DNA of 15,769 nt from Chromera velia (taxonomy: Eukaryota; Sar; Chromeraceae): assembly GCA_018398765.1 (NCBI GenBank), contig JAHBMJ010000386.1, positions 33,871 through 49,639 of the forward strand. Direction: 5' to 3'. The position numbers were made by a program, and so were the translations under genes. The notes beneath the pieces were generated by a model. That model had not been told where the DNA came from. It saw nothing but the letters and a program-made list of their open reading frames with translations, and made no database searches. Position 1 is the first letter of the stretch; the number at the start of each line of letters is the position of its first letter. Shown one piece after another: positions 1 through 7,850 of this stretch.

Positions 1-45
<45 letters not shown>

Positions 46-104
46 TGTGTGTATGTGTGTGAGTGTGTGTGTGTGTGAGAGAGAGAGAGTGTGTGTGTGT
101 GTGA
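1..104. repeat. (GT)n microsatellite with a GA insert
   Basis: Nearly pure GT dinucleotide repeat with a short (GA)n stretch near position 80. It lies downstream of the last visible exon of the minus-strand SDR gene, so it is probably intronic. On that gene's transcript it reads as (AC)n. Confidence 0.97.
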
Positions 105-146
105 AGGCCAATGGGTTGCTGGATATGTGTTCCGCTCCTCCCCTTG

Positions 147-204
147 TCTATCTATCTGTCTGTCTGTCTGTCTCTCTGTCTGTCTGTCTGTCTGTCTGTC
201 TGTG
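147..204. repeat. (CTGT)n tetranucleotide microsatellite
   Basis: Tandem CTGT units with a short CTAT start and a CTCT interruption. A second short run of the same unit lies at 556-571, directly at the splice donor of the SDR third exon. Confidence 0.95.
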
Positions 205-317
205 TGAAACATACAGTCTGTCTGTGTTTGTGTTTCTGCTTTTTTTCTGAGGTTCGAAAGCGTTAACATCACTTCTTGCACATTCACAACGCGAGTACAA
301 ATGTGTGCATAGCGTGA

Positions 318-401
318 ACACACACTCACACACACACTTACACACACTCTTGCACACACCTACACACACATTCCACACACTCACACACACTCACACACAC
401 A

Positions 402-436
<35 letters not shown>

Positions 437-487
437 ATACACACTCACACACACACACACACACTCATACACACTCACACACACTCA

Positions 488-538
<51 letters not shown>
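318..538. repeat. (CA)n microsatellite, interrupted by ACTC units
   Basis: About 220 bp of CA repeat, broken by CTCA and CATA interruptions and purest at about 490-538. It lies in the presumed intron of the SDR gene and is complementary in orientation to the (GT)n array at 1-104. Confidence 0.97.
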
Positions 539-539
<1 letters not shown>

Positions 540-573
540 GCAACACAAAGACCTCGTCTGTCTGTCTGTCTAC

Positions 574-1858
574 CTTTTGAAAGTCTGCCGGATCGTACTC
601 GACTGCGTTTTTGAATTCTCCCTGGTACCCCGCGTTGTTGAAGAGCAGATCTATGCGGCCGAATTTGGAGACGACAGAGGAAACAGCCTGCTCGACCTGG
701 TAGGAGGTTGAACAAACAAACGGTGCATGCGTGCGTGAAGTGAAAGAATTAAGACGCCACAGCTAGACCGACAGACAAATTCTTTCTCTCTCAAGTTTTA
801 AGTTTTGGGAGCCGAACACGTTCGTGACGCTTAATCCACAAGAAGCGGCATCAATCGCTGCTCTGTGCGGATGCAAAGCGACCCAACAAAAAGTGTGACA
901 TGCGCAAGATTTTGCGATCTCCGAACAAAACAACAAAAAAAAGAAAAAGGCTTCTTTCTGGGCTCCCGGAACCTGCACGGGGATCGAGGCAGACGCCCGT
1001 CTGTTTTTTATTTTTTCTCTTTCTGTCCTCGATCATCGTTTCCCCTGCCCTCACCCGATTAAATCGGAGAGAGACTTATGTTATTCTGTTCTGAATGCTT
1101 GTGTGCACACACACGTGTAGAGAATTCAGGCGGGCTGGCTCATACAGCCCTTCCTAGCTCCCGGCCAGCAGATATGAATACGTACCTGTTCCGAGTCTGT
1201 GATGTCGCATGTCACCTCCAGGACCTCCACCGATGGCGTATCTTCCCTCAAGCGACTCGCAGTCGCCTCTGGAGGCCTGACGTCCATCAAGGCGACTGCA
1301 GCACCCTCAGACGCGAAACGCAATGCGCAAGCAGATCCAAAATTTCCTGCAGGCAAGGCACACTCACTCACCCATGCACCCATGGGCATACCCACATGCT
1401 CACTCACTCATTTGCTTTCTCACTCACTCACTCACTCACTCACTCACTCACTCAATCAATCACCCACTCGCTCACTCACTCACTTATTTGCCCGCTCAAT
1501 TTCAAGCTGGCTTGCTCACTCATTCACTGAATCTTTCACACAGTCAGCCATCTGCTTACTCACTGACACACCCACTCATCCACCCACCCACCCACCCACC
1601 GACTATGTCACCCTACAGCTCGCTTACTCAGCCCATCCCTGGCTTCTTCGCTCATTCACTCACTCATTCCACAACTCCCCCACTCACTCACGTCCTCGTC
1701 CAGCTACCTCTCGTTCACCTACGCACGCAGCCATTCACCCCCTCCACCTCACCCCATTTTGACTGACCTGCAGCTCCAGTAACCAGAATCACTTTCCCCT
1801 TGAATCTGTCAGTCGCCACTGTTTCTTCTTTCCGGGGGCAGAACCCCGTCCCCTTCAT
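574..1858 (-). CDS. Short-chain dehydrogenase/reductase (SDR), N-terminal part, 3 exons, runs off the left edge
   Basis: NAD(P)-dependent oxidoreductase of the SDR superfamily; substrate unknown. I assemble three minus-strand exons: 1768-1858, 1186-1346 and 574-696. All have GT donors and AG acceptors and join in frame (phases 1 and 0) into 125 residues. The first exon gives a beta strand ending in TGAAGNFG (residues 27-34), the Rossmann dinucleotide motif in its TGxxGxxG form rather than the classical TGxxxGxG. Asp52, in ALMDV at the end of beta-2, would favour NAD over NADP. CDITD (77-81) contains the adenine-contacting Asp, and NNAG (104-107) is the conserved beta-4 motif. The catalytic Ser and YxxxK must lie in exons left of the window, so about half the usual 250 residues are missing. 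The start is the ATG at 1858-1856, which gives a 20-residue lead before the first strand. The introns are packed with microsatellites. Family assignment is secure; subfamily is not. Confidence 0.9.
1359..1700. repeat. (ACTC)n tetranucleotide tract in SDR intron 1
   Basis: Interrupted CACT/ACTC repeats fill most of the first SDR intron (1347-1767). The purest block is about 1421-1453, and a related (CACC)n patch lies near 1580-1600. Long open frames here on the plus strand (SLTHSLTHS-type) are artefacts of the repeat. Confidence 0.93.
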
Positions 1859-2404
1859 CTCGTACGTCGCAGACATCTCAAGGAAATGCAACCTTTATTT
1901 ATCGAGGAGGACAACGCAAGAAGGAAGCCTTTCTCCTGGGGATCGATCGACGGCGTCGAAAAAGAAAATTCAACAAAACCCCGGACTGTGTCAAGCTCAA
2001 TGGTCCAAGCTGCAGCTCTTCGCTCAGGCTACACGATGCTGACAACTTCAAGCTGCGGACTCTCTGCACACGGGCAGGTGGTGGAGTGAATTGACAGAGG
2101 GGAGACGGCTATCGCAAGCAGTAGCAGTGGCGACGGTCTTCCCAATCTGCACTTTGGCATGCCCCAGAAGGTTACCACACTTAATGCAGCAGACACATTG
2201 ATCGAAAGACAGAACAGCAATCATGCAAACAATGGACCTGCCGATCCTCTCTCCGTCTACGATCGCTTTGTAAAGAGGCGGATGAAAAATGCCGTCTCTT
2301 CAACGATTGCCGTCTCGGTGTCTCTGAGTTATTTTTGCGTGCGTCAAATGGGCCCACGCCATGCCCACGCGCGCGCCCGCGCGAGGCTCAGTCGCGGAGT
2401 CATC
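1859..2404. other. Intergenic stretch upstream of the SDR gene
   Basis: No convincing coding region on either strand. It contains the presumed SDR 5' UTR and promoter (minus strand) and, near 2365-2385, a short run of alternating GC (CGCGCGCCCGCGCG type) just left of the mobile element. I see no clear TATA box. Confidence 0.5.
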
Positions 2405-2606
2405 TGCTTGCGCCTTATACTTTTCTGTATAGTCTAAGGGTCCCGCTAGAAGCCTCGAACGTAGGATTTACGCCTTGGCGGAGGGTGACTCCGACAAGTC
2501 GTGAAGGCGGTTCCGGTTGTAAAGTTGCTCTACACTTGCTGATACTCTGCATAGAGCTAGTCACTTTTTACGTCCGGCCGCCTACGGAGATCCCACGCGG
2601 CTCCCA
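2405..2606. repeat. Left 202-bp direct repeat (candidate LTR)
   Basis: Matches 2974-3175 at 200 of 202 positions by direct reading. The differences are C/T at 2410 versus 2979-2980 (a CpG to TpG change) and A/G in the GAGCTAGTC / GAGCTGGTC stretch. There are no indels. The near identity implies recent duplication or insertion. Confidence 0.95.
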
Positions 2607-2781
2607 CTCCGCATCTTTTGGAATCTCCGGTTCATACTTCTCTGCCCGCTAACGTTAAACGTCACCTTTCACAACCAGGACGGAATAGTCCTTCCCTGAG
2701 TACCAGGTTCACTACCCGAGTGATTGTTCTTATCAGGTGTGCGATTCAAAGAGCGTATGTCAGATGCGGTGGGAGGGTGGG

Positions 2782-2954
2782 TTCCGTTTTGGTTTTCGAA
2801 ACTGTTATTCCAGATTCAATCCCTTAAGTCTTTATTTCCTTCTTACTTATTCCGATAGTGAATTTTCTATTTTGATTTAATCTTTTTTTGACTACGCGCA
2901 GCGCTGCCGTTTGAACGCGCAGCATCCGGTCCAAGTATTCCCTTTGTTTTTCAT
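2782..2954. repeat. Dispersed 173-bp repeat, copy A (decayed, inside the mini-element)
   Basis: Same orientation and same length as 7674-7846, with 8 substitutions and no indels (about 95% identity). On the minus strand, copy A follows the reading frame of copy B but gains an in-frame TAA, and four other codon changes alter the residue. It is therefore not coding here. Confidence 0.93.
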
Positions 2955-2973
2955 TCAAACTCTAGCTTGTCAC

Positions 2974-3175
2974 TGCTTGTGCCTTATACTTTTCTGTATA
3001 GTCTAAGGGTCCCGCTAGAAGCCTCGAACGTAGGATTTACGCCTTGGCGGAGGGTGACTCCGACAAGTCGTGAAGGCGGTTCCGGTTGTAAAGTTGCTCT
3101 ACACTTGCTGATACTCTGCATAGAGCTGGTCACTTTTTACGTCCGGCCGCCTACGGAGATCCCACGCGGCTCCCA
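2974..3175. repeat. Right 202-bp direct repeat (candidate LTR)
   Basis: Partner of 2405-2606. It is followed directly by ATCTG (3176-3180), the candidate target-site duplication. The same CCCAATCTG string recurs at about 3189-3197, so the duplication could be coincidental. Confidence 0.95.
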
Positions 3176-3180
3176 ATCTG

Positions 3181-4570
3181 AAGCGGGTCCCCAATCTGTA
3201 ATACATAAAACAGTGGCGTGCTTATAGGCATTTATAAAGGGCTCTTGGCGCTTTATTTGAATTGCATACTATAAGCTGGCTCTGTTTGTGTGTAGTACAT
3301 CTATGGTCTCTGCATGGAGGTATTTACAAGTATGCGGTACGTTTGCTTGTGTCACATATACTAAAATAGATAGATCAAACCTATCTAGGCTGGTCAAGAA
3401 GGTTTGATGCGTTTAAGCGCTTTCTGTCGAAGCTACTTATAAGACATTTGGCTATTAGTGCGACTACATTTGGCACTTTGGCAGGAAACTACTAACTAGT
3501 CCTCCGGACCTAATACATGGATCGATTTCACCAGAGACTTCAATCTTTGCTCAGTTCGCTGAGATCTGTACATATCGAACAGTGATGAACACCGTAAATT
3601 GTTATAATAAAACAGTCACGATCAGTTCGCATTAATAAATCAATCTGATAATCAATCAATCAATTGATTTTAAATTCCAGTGATTACAACTTTAGACTTT
3701 AGTATAGTCTAATTTCACTTTAAATTAAATATCTAATTTATTTAGAGTAAGTTTAACTATATGCTTAGCTTGTATAATTGTTTGAGTTTATTTTAATTCT
3801 CATTCTTTTAATTTCTTTAGAATCTGGTAATAAATTCAAGAATATTCAAGAAGGATGAGGAAACACACTCTGTGTGTCAGGTTTTGCGATATGCAAGTTC
3901 TTGACTGGCTTTATATGTTCATCGGTCCCGGTTTGGCTGCAGCCTCGCGTAGCCAATAGTAGCAAACCATTTGTTTCTCGTCTCATGTTTGCTATGTTTC
4001 TCTCTGGTTTTCCATTCTTTTTCTCTCTGTATGTGTGTAAAAGTATGTTTCCTCCAGTTTGTCTATCTTTTTCTCTTCTTTTCTCATCCTGTTTTCAGAC
4101 AGAACCAGAGAACGAAGGTGGATAATAGAGAGACCGATCGATCATCTCTAACGCACATCCCTCCGGGAAGTCCGCTTTCTTATAATTTCTTTTTCGTCTG
4201 TCTAGTCAGGCTCAGTTCGCAGCATCATGCAGAAAGTTAATCTGCGTGTTATTCATGAACGCACACAACACGCAGCATTTGTCAATGATTGCTGACGATC
4301 TCTTGTCGTTGCGCGCTCGTTTCCAAATCTTCTTTCAATTGCCCTCTTCACAACCCAGACACACACAGGGAGAGGCAGCAAATTTTGAATGAAGCAAAAG
4401 GCAAAAATTGAATAAATAATACATATGCTGAGCAGCTCTTCAACCCATCCCTTCCTTTTGAGTCGGCGCCCCGGCGATTTGTATCGCGAGCCAGACAAAT
4501 TGACCCAACTGGGAACTCTGTACACCGTATGCTGGTGGAGCGCATCTCCGATCGACGTCCGCACAGCACG
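3181..4570. other. Gene-free stretch with an AT-rich island
   Basis: I find no coding region with family resemblance or believable codon pattern. About 3590-3850 is strongly AT-rich with small inverted repeats, for example a 12-bp palindrome AATCAATTGATT at 3658-3669 within an AATC-rich run. About 4000-4090 is a T-rich pyrimidine stretch. Spurious open frames at 3874-4240 and 4253-4579 are low-complexity or hydrophobic noise. Confidence 0.5.
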
Positions 4571-4672
4571 TCCATTCAATCACTCTTCCATTCATTCATT
4601 GACTCATTCATTCATTCCTTCATTCATTCATTCATTCATTCACTTTTTCGTCCATCCATTCATTCCATCCTC
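4571..4672. repeat. (CATT)n microsatellite
   Basis: Interrupted ATTC/CATT tandem units, longest pure block about 4614-4641. Related CCATTCATTC units trail to about 4705. Confidence 0.93.
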
Positions 4673-4705
4673 CAGTCATTCGTATATTCACTTGTCCATT
4701 CAATC

Positions 4706-5143
4706 TTTTCTTATGAATTCATTCGTTTGATCATTGACAAAACGGTTGAGAAGGGGGACGTTGGATCGATGGAACAGAAAAGAATCATGGGAGTTAGACA
4801 TGTTCCTGCCCTGGTCTCCAGGGGAGCTGTCTCAGCCTGCTCTGTCAGGCTTCCCATTCATTCCTTCTCTCTCCCCCTTCCTTGCTTGCATGTCAGGTAG
4901 AAAGGAGCAGGGGGTAGCGACACAGGAAGAGAGGGAACATGGCAGGTGAATCAGATCGACACACAGCGTTTGAGGAGGATCAGAAAGAGATGCAGAAAGG
5001 GACAGAGAGATCTTTTGGGCCTACTTGTTTGGCGCTCAAATCCCGGCCTCCGTCCCTTCTGTCTTCCTCCTCCCCTGACCTGGCGTCACCCCAACACCCC
5101 CTTCTTTCCCTTTCCTTGCACCACGCTGCACTGGACCCTTTTC
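4706..5143. other. Intergenic stretch downstream of the Gag-like ORFs
   Basis: No supported gene. It should contain the 3' UTR of the minus-strand ORF that ends at 5144. I see no AATAAA on the minus strand close to that stop. Plus-strand open frames at 4939-5424 are antisense shadow or low-complexity sequence. Confidence 0.45.
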
Positions 5144-6574
5144 TCACCCGTGCATCCCTCCCCCGTTCGGAGGGGCTCTCAAGTCAGTGTCGCCCCTCGC
5201 AGCAGAGACTTTCCCCCCCTCTTGACCATGCAGGGAGGGCGCGACCAACGCTCTCCGGATACTCTGTGCGGTGGCGTGCACTGCCTTGCAGATGTGTCCG
5301 TTCGCCTTGTGGCGAAGGGGCGGGTCCATGCTTTGACACACAGGCTGCGTACACAGTAGGGGCATGTCATCCTTTGGACACTGGGCAGTCGAGTGCTTAT
5401 CTTCCAGGGCTCTGGGCAGGTTGAACTTTAGTGCGTGATTATCACACCAGAGACACCAGAGCGTGGGTCGTCTGCTGCTGCTGCTGGCTCCGAAGTCGTG
5501 TTGCACCCCTCTGCTTCCTCCTGCCTGCCTGTCCTTTTGACCCCCTTTCTCTGTGCCTGCTTGTGAAGGAGGCGGCAAAGCGGGATAGGCTGAGGGGGTT
5601 TTCCCTCCCTTGATGTACTCTGAGACCATGTCGGCAAGGGAAAAGAGGGCGATGTGCAACATATCGGGAGAGAACTGCACAGAGGCGGCACCCAGCTTCC
5701 CCCTTGCGAGAGGTTTCATGCTGTCTGCTACTGCTGAGCGGACGAGAATCGAGGAGGCTGAGCGACTGTCGTTGATTCGCAAATCTGCTGCCTCATAGGC
5801 AGTGAGACGGCGGAGCACGAGAGAAAGGTTTCTCACGTCTTCGGCTGCTTTGCGCATCGCTGTCACTGCGAGCTCTCTCTCTGCCTTCATCACCGCCTCT
5901 CTGTGGTCTCGGTGGGCCTGCTTCAGGGATTCGACTGCATCTGCCAGCGCTTTTCTCAACACCCTCACCCACCACTCAATCTTCGGAGGGTCAATGTCGG
6001 GTAGGGGAACCTGGTGTCGTGCTGCTACTTTTTGGGGAGTTCCGTCTTCGATGAACCGCTTGGCTTGGTGCTGTGTGATGTCCTCTTCGAAGGGATCGGG
6101 GAGCTCTGATGCTTTCAGAGCGACAATGTCGGGGTGACACGTGCCCTTCTTTGCTGGGGGCTTCGTGAGGATCGCCCCGACTGCTGGCACACCCAAGACT
6201 ACGTAGGGAACGATGGCTCTCAGTTCTCCTGCTTCTGCTGCTATGGCTTTGTTGAGCTCTGTGCTCTCCTGGGGGGGAATCACCGGAATGGGGTCATCTT
6301 CATTATCCTCGTATTCGTCTTCTTCTCCGCACAGAGTTTGGAACACCTGGACGGCATTCTGTTTGCTCATACCCTGTGTCCATTCAGGCAGCTGGCCAGC
6401 CTGGACCCCCGAGGCATGTCTCTTCGCTCTTCCCCCCTCTTCGTTGGGGACAGGTGCGCGGAAACGCTTCAGTGGGCCTTTGGGCAGTGGCTGCTGCTGT
6501 GTGGGATCGTCGTGGGGGGAGGCTCGTGGATGCCTCCTCCGAGGAGCCCCGTATCGTTCACTTGGACTTCGCCG
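5144..6574 (-). CDS. Gag-like or hypothetical protein with Cys/His clusters (downstream ORF, -1 frame)
   Basis: Not confidently recognised. The first ATG is at 6370 (408 residues), but the frame is open back to 6574, and those upstream codons also read like real protein (basic, Pro-rich), so translation may enter from the overlapping ORF at 6469-7002. Counting from Met6370: an acidic stretch near residues 16-27, an Ala/Lys/Glu-rich helical region about 130-200, then a Ser/Gln-rich linker and two Cys/His clusters near the C-terminus. The first is C-x2-C-x16-H-x4-C (starting CLWC), a zinc-knuckle-like spacing with a long loop. The second is C-x4-C-x8-H-x4-H. A helical core plus C-terminal zinc clusters resembles retroelement Gag, but no protease, reverse transcriptase or integrase is visible downstream. 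It could equally be a lineage-specific nuclear protein. Confidence 0.6.
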   Translation of the reverse strand, partial: RRSPSERYGAPRRRHPRASPHDDPTQQQPLPKGPLKRFRAPVPNEEGGRAKRHASGVQAGQLPEWTQGMSKQNAVQVFQTLCGEEDEYEDNEDDPIPVIPPQESTELNKAIAAEAGELRAIVPYVVLGVPAVGAILTKPPAKKGTCHPDIVALKASELPDPFEEDITQHQAKRFIEDGTPQKVAARHQVPLPDIDPPKIEWWVRVLRKALADAVESLKQAHRDHREAVMKAERELAVTAMRKAAEDVRNLSLVLRRLTAYEAADLRINDSRSASSILVRSAVADSMKPLARGKLGAASVQFSPDMLHIALFSLADMVSEYIKGGKTPSAYPALPPPSQAGTEKGGQKDRQAGGSRGVQHDFGASSSSRRPTLWCLWCDNHALKFNLPRALEDKHSTAQCPKDDMPLLCTQPVCQSMDPPLRHKANGHICKAVHATAQSIRRALVAPSLHGQEGGKVSAARGDTDLRAPPNGGGMHG

Positions 6575-7002
6575 TCAGCGTTGACGGCTGCTGCTGCTGC
6601 TCCCGACTGTCCTTTCTTTGTCTCTTTCATGTCCTCCTTCAATTTTAGAAGTTGGGGCAGGAAGGCAACCATTGCATTCCCCTTCTTAGAACGGAGGACC
6701 TTCCCTGCTGCTTTGTCCTTCTTCTCTGCTGCTTTTGTCAAGAAACCCCAGAAGGCAGCTTCCTCTGGGGACTCTTCGTCTCCTCCATCCTCCCCTCCCT
6801 CGTCTGACTCTTCTTCGTTCATTGCCTCCTGTTCTTTCTCCGCAGCTTCGAGCTGCTCCTTCAATTTCTTCACCTTGGCTGCAGCCGCTTTGGCTTGCGC
6901 AGCGGTTGTCGTCTTTTTCTTCTGCTCAGCTGGTGGGGTTGGTGCGGCTTTGGGGGCACTCTCCCCCGCCTTCTTCTTGATGGCCTTCTGCTTTGGGACC
7001 AT
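6469..7002 (-). CDS. Lys/Ala-rich coiled-coil protein (upstream ORF, overlaps the -1 frame ORF)
   Basis: An ORF of 177 residues from the ATG at 7002. Residues 1-45 are Lys/Ala/Pro-rich and basic. About 38-62 is an AKVKKLKEQLEAAEKEQEA-type coiled coil, and about 62-80 an acidic EEESDEGGEDGGDEE tract. After that comes a basic helical segment. The last 25 residues (HEPPPTTIPHSSSH) look out of frame. In that same overlap (6574-6469) the -1 frame is open and leads into the larger Cys/His ORF, so the two probably make one product, by splicing, -1 frameshifting or an indel in the genome or assembly. A C6 run (6519-6514, minus strand) sits in the overlap. A pyrimidine tract and CAG just before 7024 look like a splice acceptor, so the true start may lie in an upstream exon (see 7663-7850). 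Confidence 0.5.
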   Translation of the reverse strand: MVPKQKAIKKKAGESAPKAAPTPPAEQKKKTTTAAQAKAAAAKVKKLKEQLEAAEKEQEAMNEEESDEGGEDGGDEESPEEAAFWGFLTKAAEKKDKAAGKVLRSKKGNAMVAFLPQLLKLKEDMKETKKGQSGAAAAAVNADGEVQVNDTGLLGGGIHEPPPTTIPHSSSHCPKAH

Positions 7003-7024
7003 GGCGTTCCAATGCGTCCCAGAC

Positions 7025-7662
7025 CTGTTTGTGGAGGAACAAGCAAAGGGGAAGAGAATTGGAGTGCAGGACTTAACGTTTCTATGCTAAGGAGAATTTT
7101 TGAGGTGACAATGTTGCCTCTTTTGATTTGTTTCTGCTGTGCTCTCTGAGCAACCGCTTCTGTCTCTTTTCGTATCCGTCTCGTTCTGGCGGTTGTTTCG
7201 CTATTCATGGTCTTATCTTGACCAACTTTTGTTCTTTCGAAGCTTGCCGACCTGTGTCTGTCTCTGTCTTTCAGAATGCGTCCCGCCGTCCCGGCAGATC
7301 GGCCTCCTCTGTCGTCTCTGTGCGCTGCGCTCAGAAAGAAGAAGACGAGGGCAGTGAGATTTTTGCGCTCAGGAGGTGGCTGGATCTGATGTCAATTTCT
7401 CTACTGGGTGGCGCTTGGCGCACCTGAGTGGATTACTGACCGTCAGCTCGGCTCTGCTGAAGTGACTTATGCTCTGCACAAGGTCTCTTTTTTTATGAGT
7501 GGAGGAGATTGGGATCTTCCCAAATCGACTCAGGGAGGGGTCGTCTCGACCTCAGTATCTCAATTTTTTGACAAAAACATGTGCAGGCTAGTGTGCAGGT
7601 CACCTGCCGTCTGAGGATCCGTCAACCATCTTGGCTTCAGAGATCAATTAATCGAGCCTCAC
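7025..7662 (-). other. Candidate intron of the Gag-like gene
   Basis: On the minus strand, GTGAGG follows CTGTTTCG at 7662, and the sequence before 7024 is pyrimidine-rich ending CAAACAG. Excising 7025-7662 (638 bp) joins the ORF at 7663-7850 to the ORF beginning at 7002 in the same frame, through residues SGTHWNA. I see no other supported feature in this stretch. The frame match has a one-in-three chance of being accidental. Confidence 0.35.
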
Positions 7663-7850
7663 CGAAACAGATCTTCCGTTTCGGTTTTCGAAACTGTCAT
7701 TCCAGATTCAATCCCTTCAGTCTTTATTTCCTTCTTACTTATTCCGATAGTGAATTTTCTATTTTGATTTGATCTTTTCTTGACCGCGCGCAGCGCTGCC
7801 GTTTGAACGCGCAGCATCCGGTCCAAGTATTCCCTTTGCTTTTCATGCAT
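7663..7850 (-). CDS. Possible 5' exon of the Gag-like gene (contains repeat copy B)
   Basis: An open frame from the ATG at 7850 (MHEKQREYLDRML...) to a GTGAGG donor at 7662, 62 codons plus two bases. It is charged and helical at the start (a QREYLDRMLRVQTAALRAVKK-like amphipathic segment) and Lys/Thr/Glu-rich after that. Nearly all of it coincides with the 173-bp repeat copy B. It splices in frame to 7024. If it is not an exon, it is simply a second copy of the dispersed repeat in which the frame happens to be open. No family recognised. Confidence 0.35.
7674..7846. repeat. Dispersed 173-bp repeat, copy B
   Basis: Collinear with 2782-2954, same length, 8 substitutions, no indels. Every difference has G or C here and A or T in copy A. 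The flanks of the two copies are unrelated: no 202-bp LTR-like repeat borders this copy. Confidence 0.93.

Larger units (their letters stand above)
2405..3175. mobile_element. TRIM-like miniature LTR retroelement (771 bp)
   Basis: Two 202-bp direct repeats (2405-2606 and 2974-3175) differ at only two positions and flank 367 bp of unrelated DNA. Each starts TGCTTG and ends CTCCCA, so the ends are TG...CA as in LTRs. The sequence ATC directly abuts both outer ends. Extending by two bases, ATCTG occurs at 2402-2406 and 3176-3180, which could be a 5-bp target-site duplication if the LTR starts two bases later. The interior has no intact long ORF, so it would be non-autonomous. It contains the 173-bp segment shared with 7674-7846. 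A TGG-starting stretch at 2619 is a weak primer-binding-site candidate. The alternative is a plain segmental duplication. Orientation is undetermined because TG...CA ends are symmetric. Confidence 0.6.

Noticed and set aside
243-300. A fourth SDR exon on the minus strand (a stretch reading VMLTLSNLR).
   Set aside because: It has no GT donor after it and does not match the expected VNxxG segment.
305-580. His-Thr repeat ORF and Cys-Val repeat ORFs in the first 600 bases.
   Set aside because: Products of (CA)n/(GT)n microsatellites; no non-repeat coding pattern.
1460-1700. CRISPR array or bacterial repeat locus in the tandem-repeat regions.
   Set aside because: The units are 2-5-bp microsatellites with no spacers, in an intron-containing eukaryotic sequence.
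1199-1766. Two long plus-strand ORFs with HSLTHSLTH repeats.
   Set aside because: They are antisense to SDR exon 2 and run through the (ACTC)n intron repeat.
2405-2606. tRNA-derived SINE (internal A/B box) in the 202-bp repeat, because of a GGTTCCGG stretch.
   Set aside because: No acceptable A box at the right distance and no cloverleaf; the paired direct-repeat structure fits an LTR better.
4939-5424. Plus-strand ORF of 161 residues before and over the end of the Gag-like ORF.
   Set aside because: No recognisable motif, Ser/Pro/Leu-biased, overlaps the better-supported minus ORF.
6134-7090. A 318-residue plus-strand ORF rich in Ser/Ala/Phe.
   Set aside because: Antisense shadow of the Lys/Glu/Ala-rich minus ORFs; its Ser/Phe content is what the complement of Lys/Glu codons gives.
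2782-7846. The 173-bp repeats at 2782 and 7674 as the two LTRs of one 5-kb element around the Gag-like ORFs.
   Set aside because: Orientation and spacing fit, but the ends are not TG...CA, no target duplication is seen outside them, and the left copy lies wholly inside a smaller, better-supported LTR-like pair.
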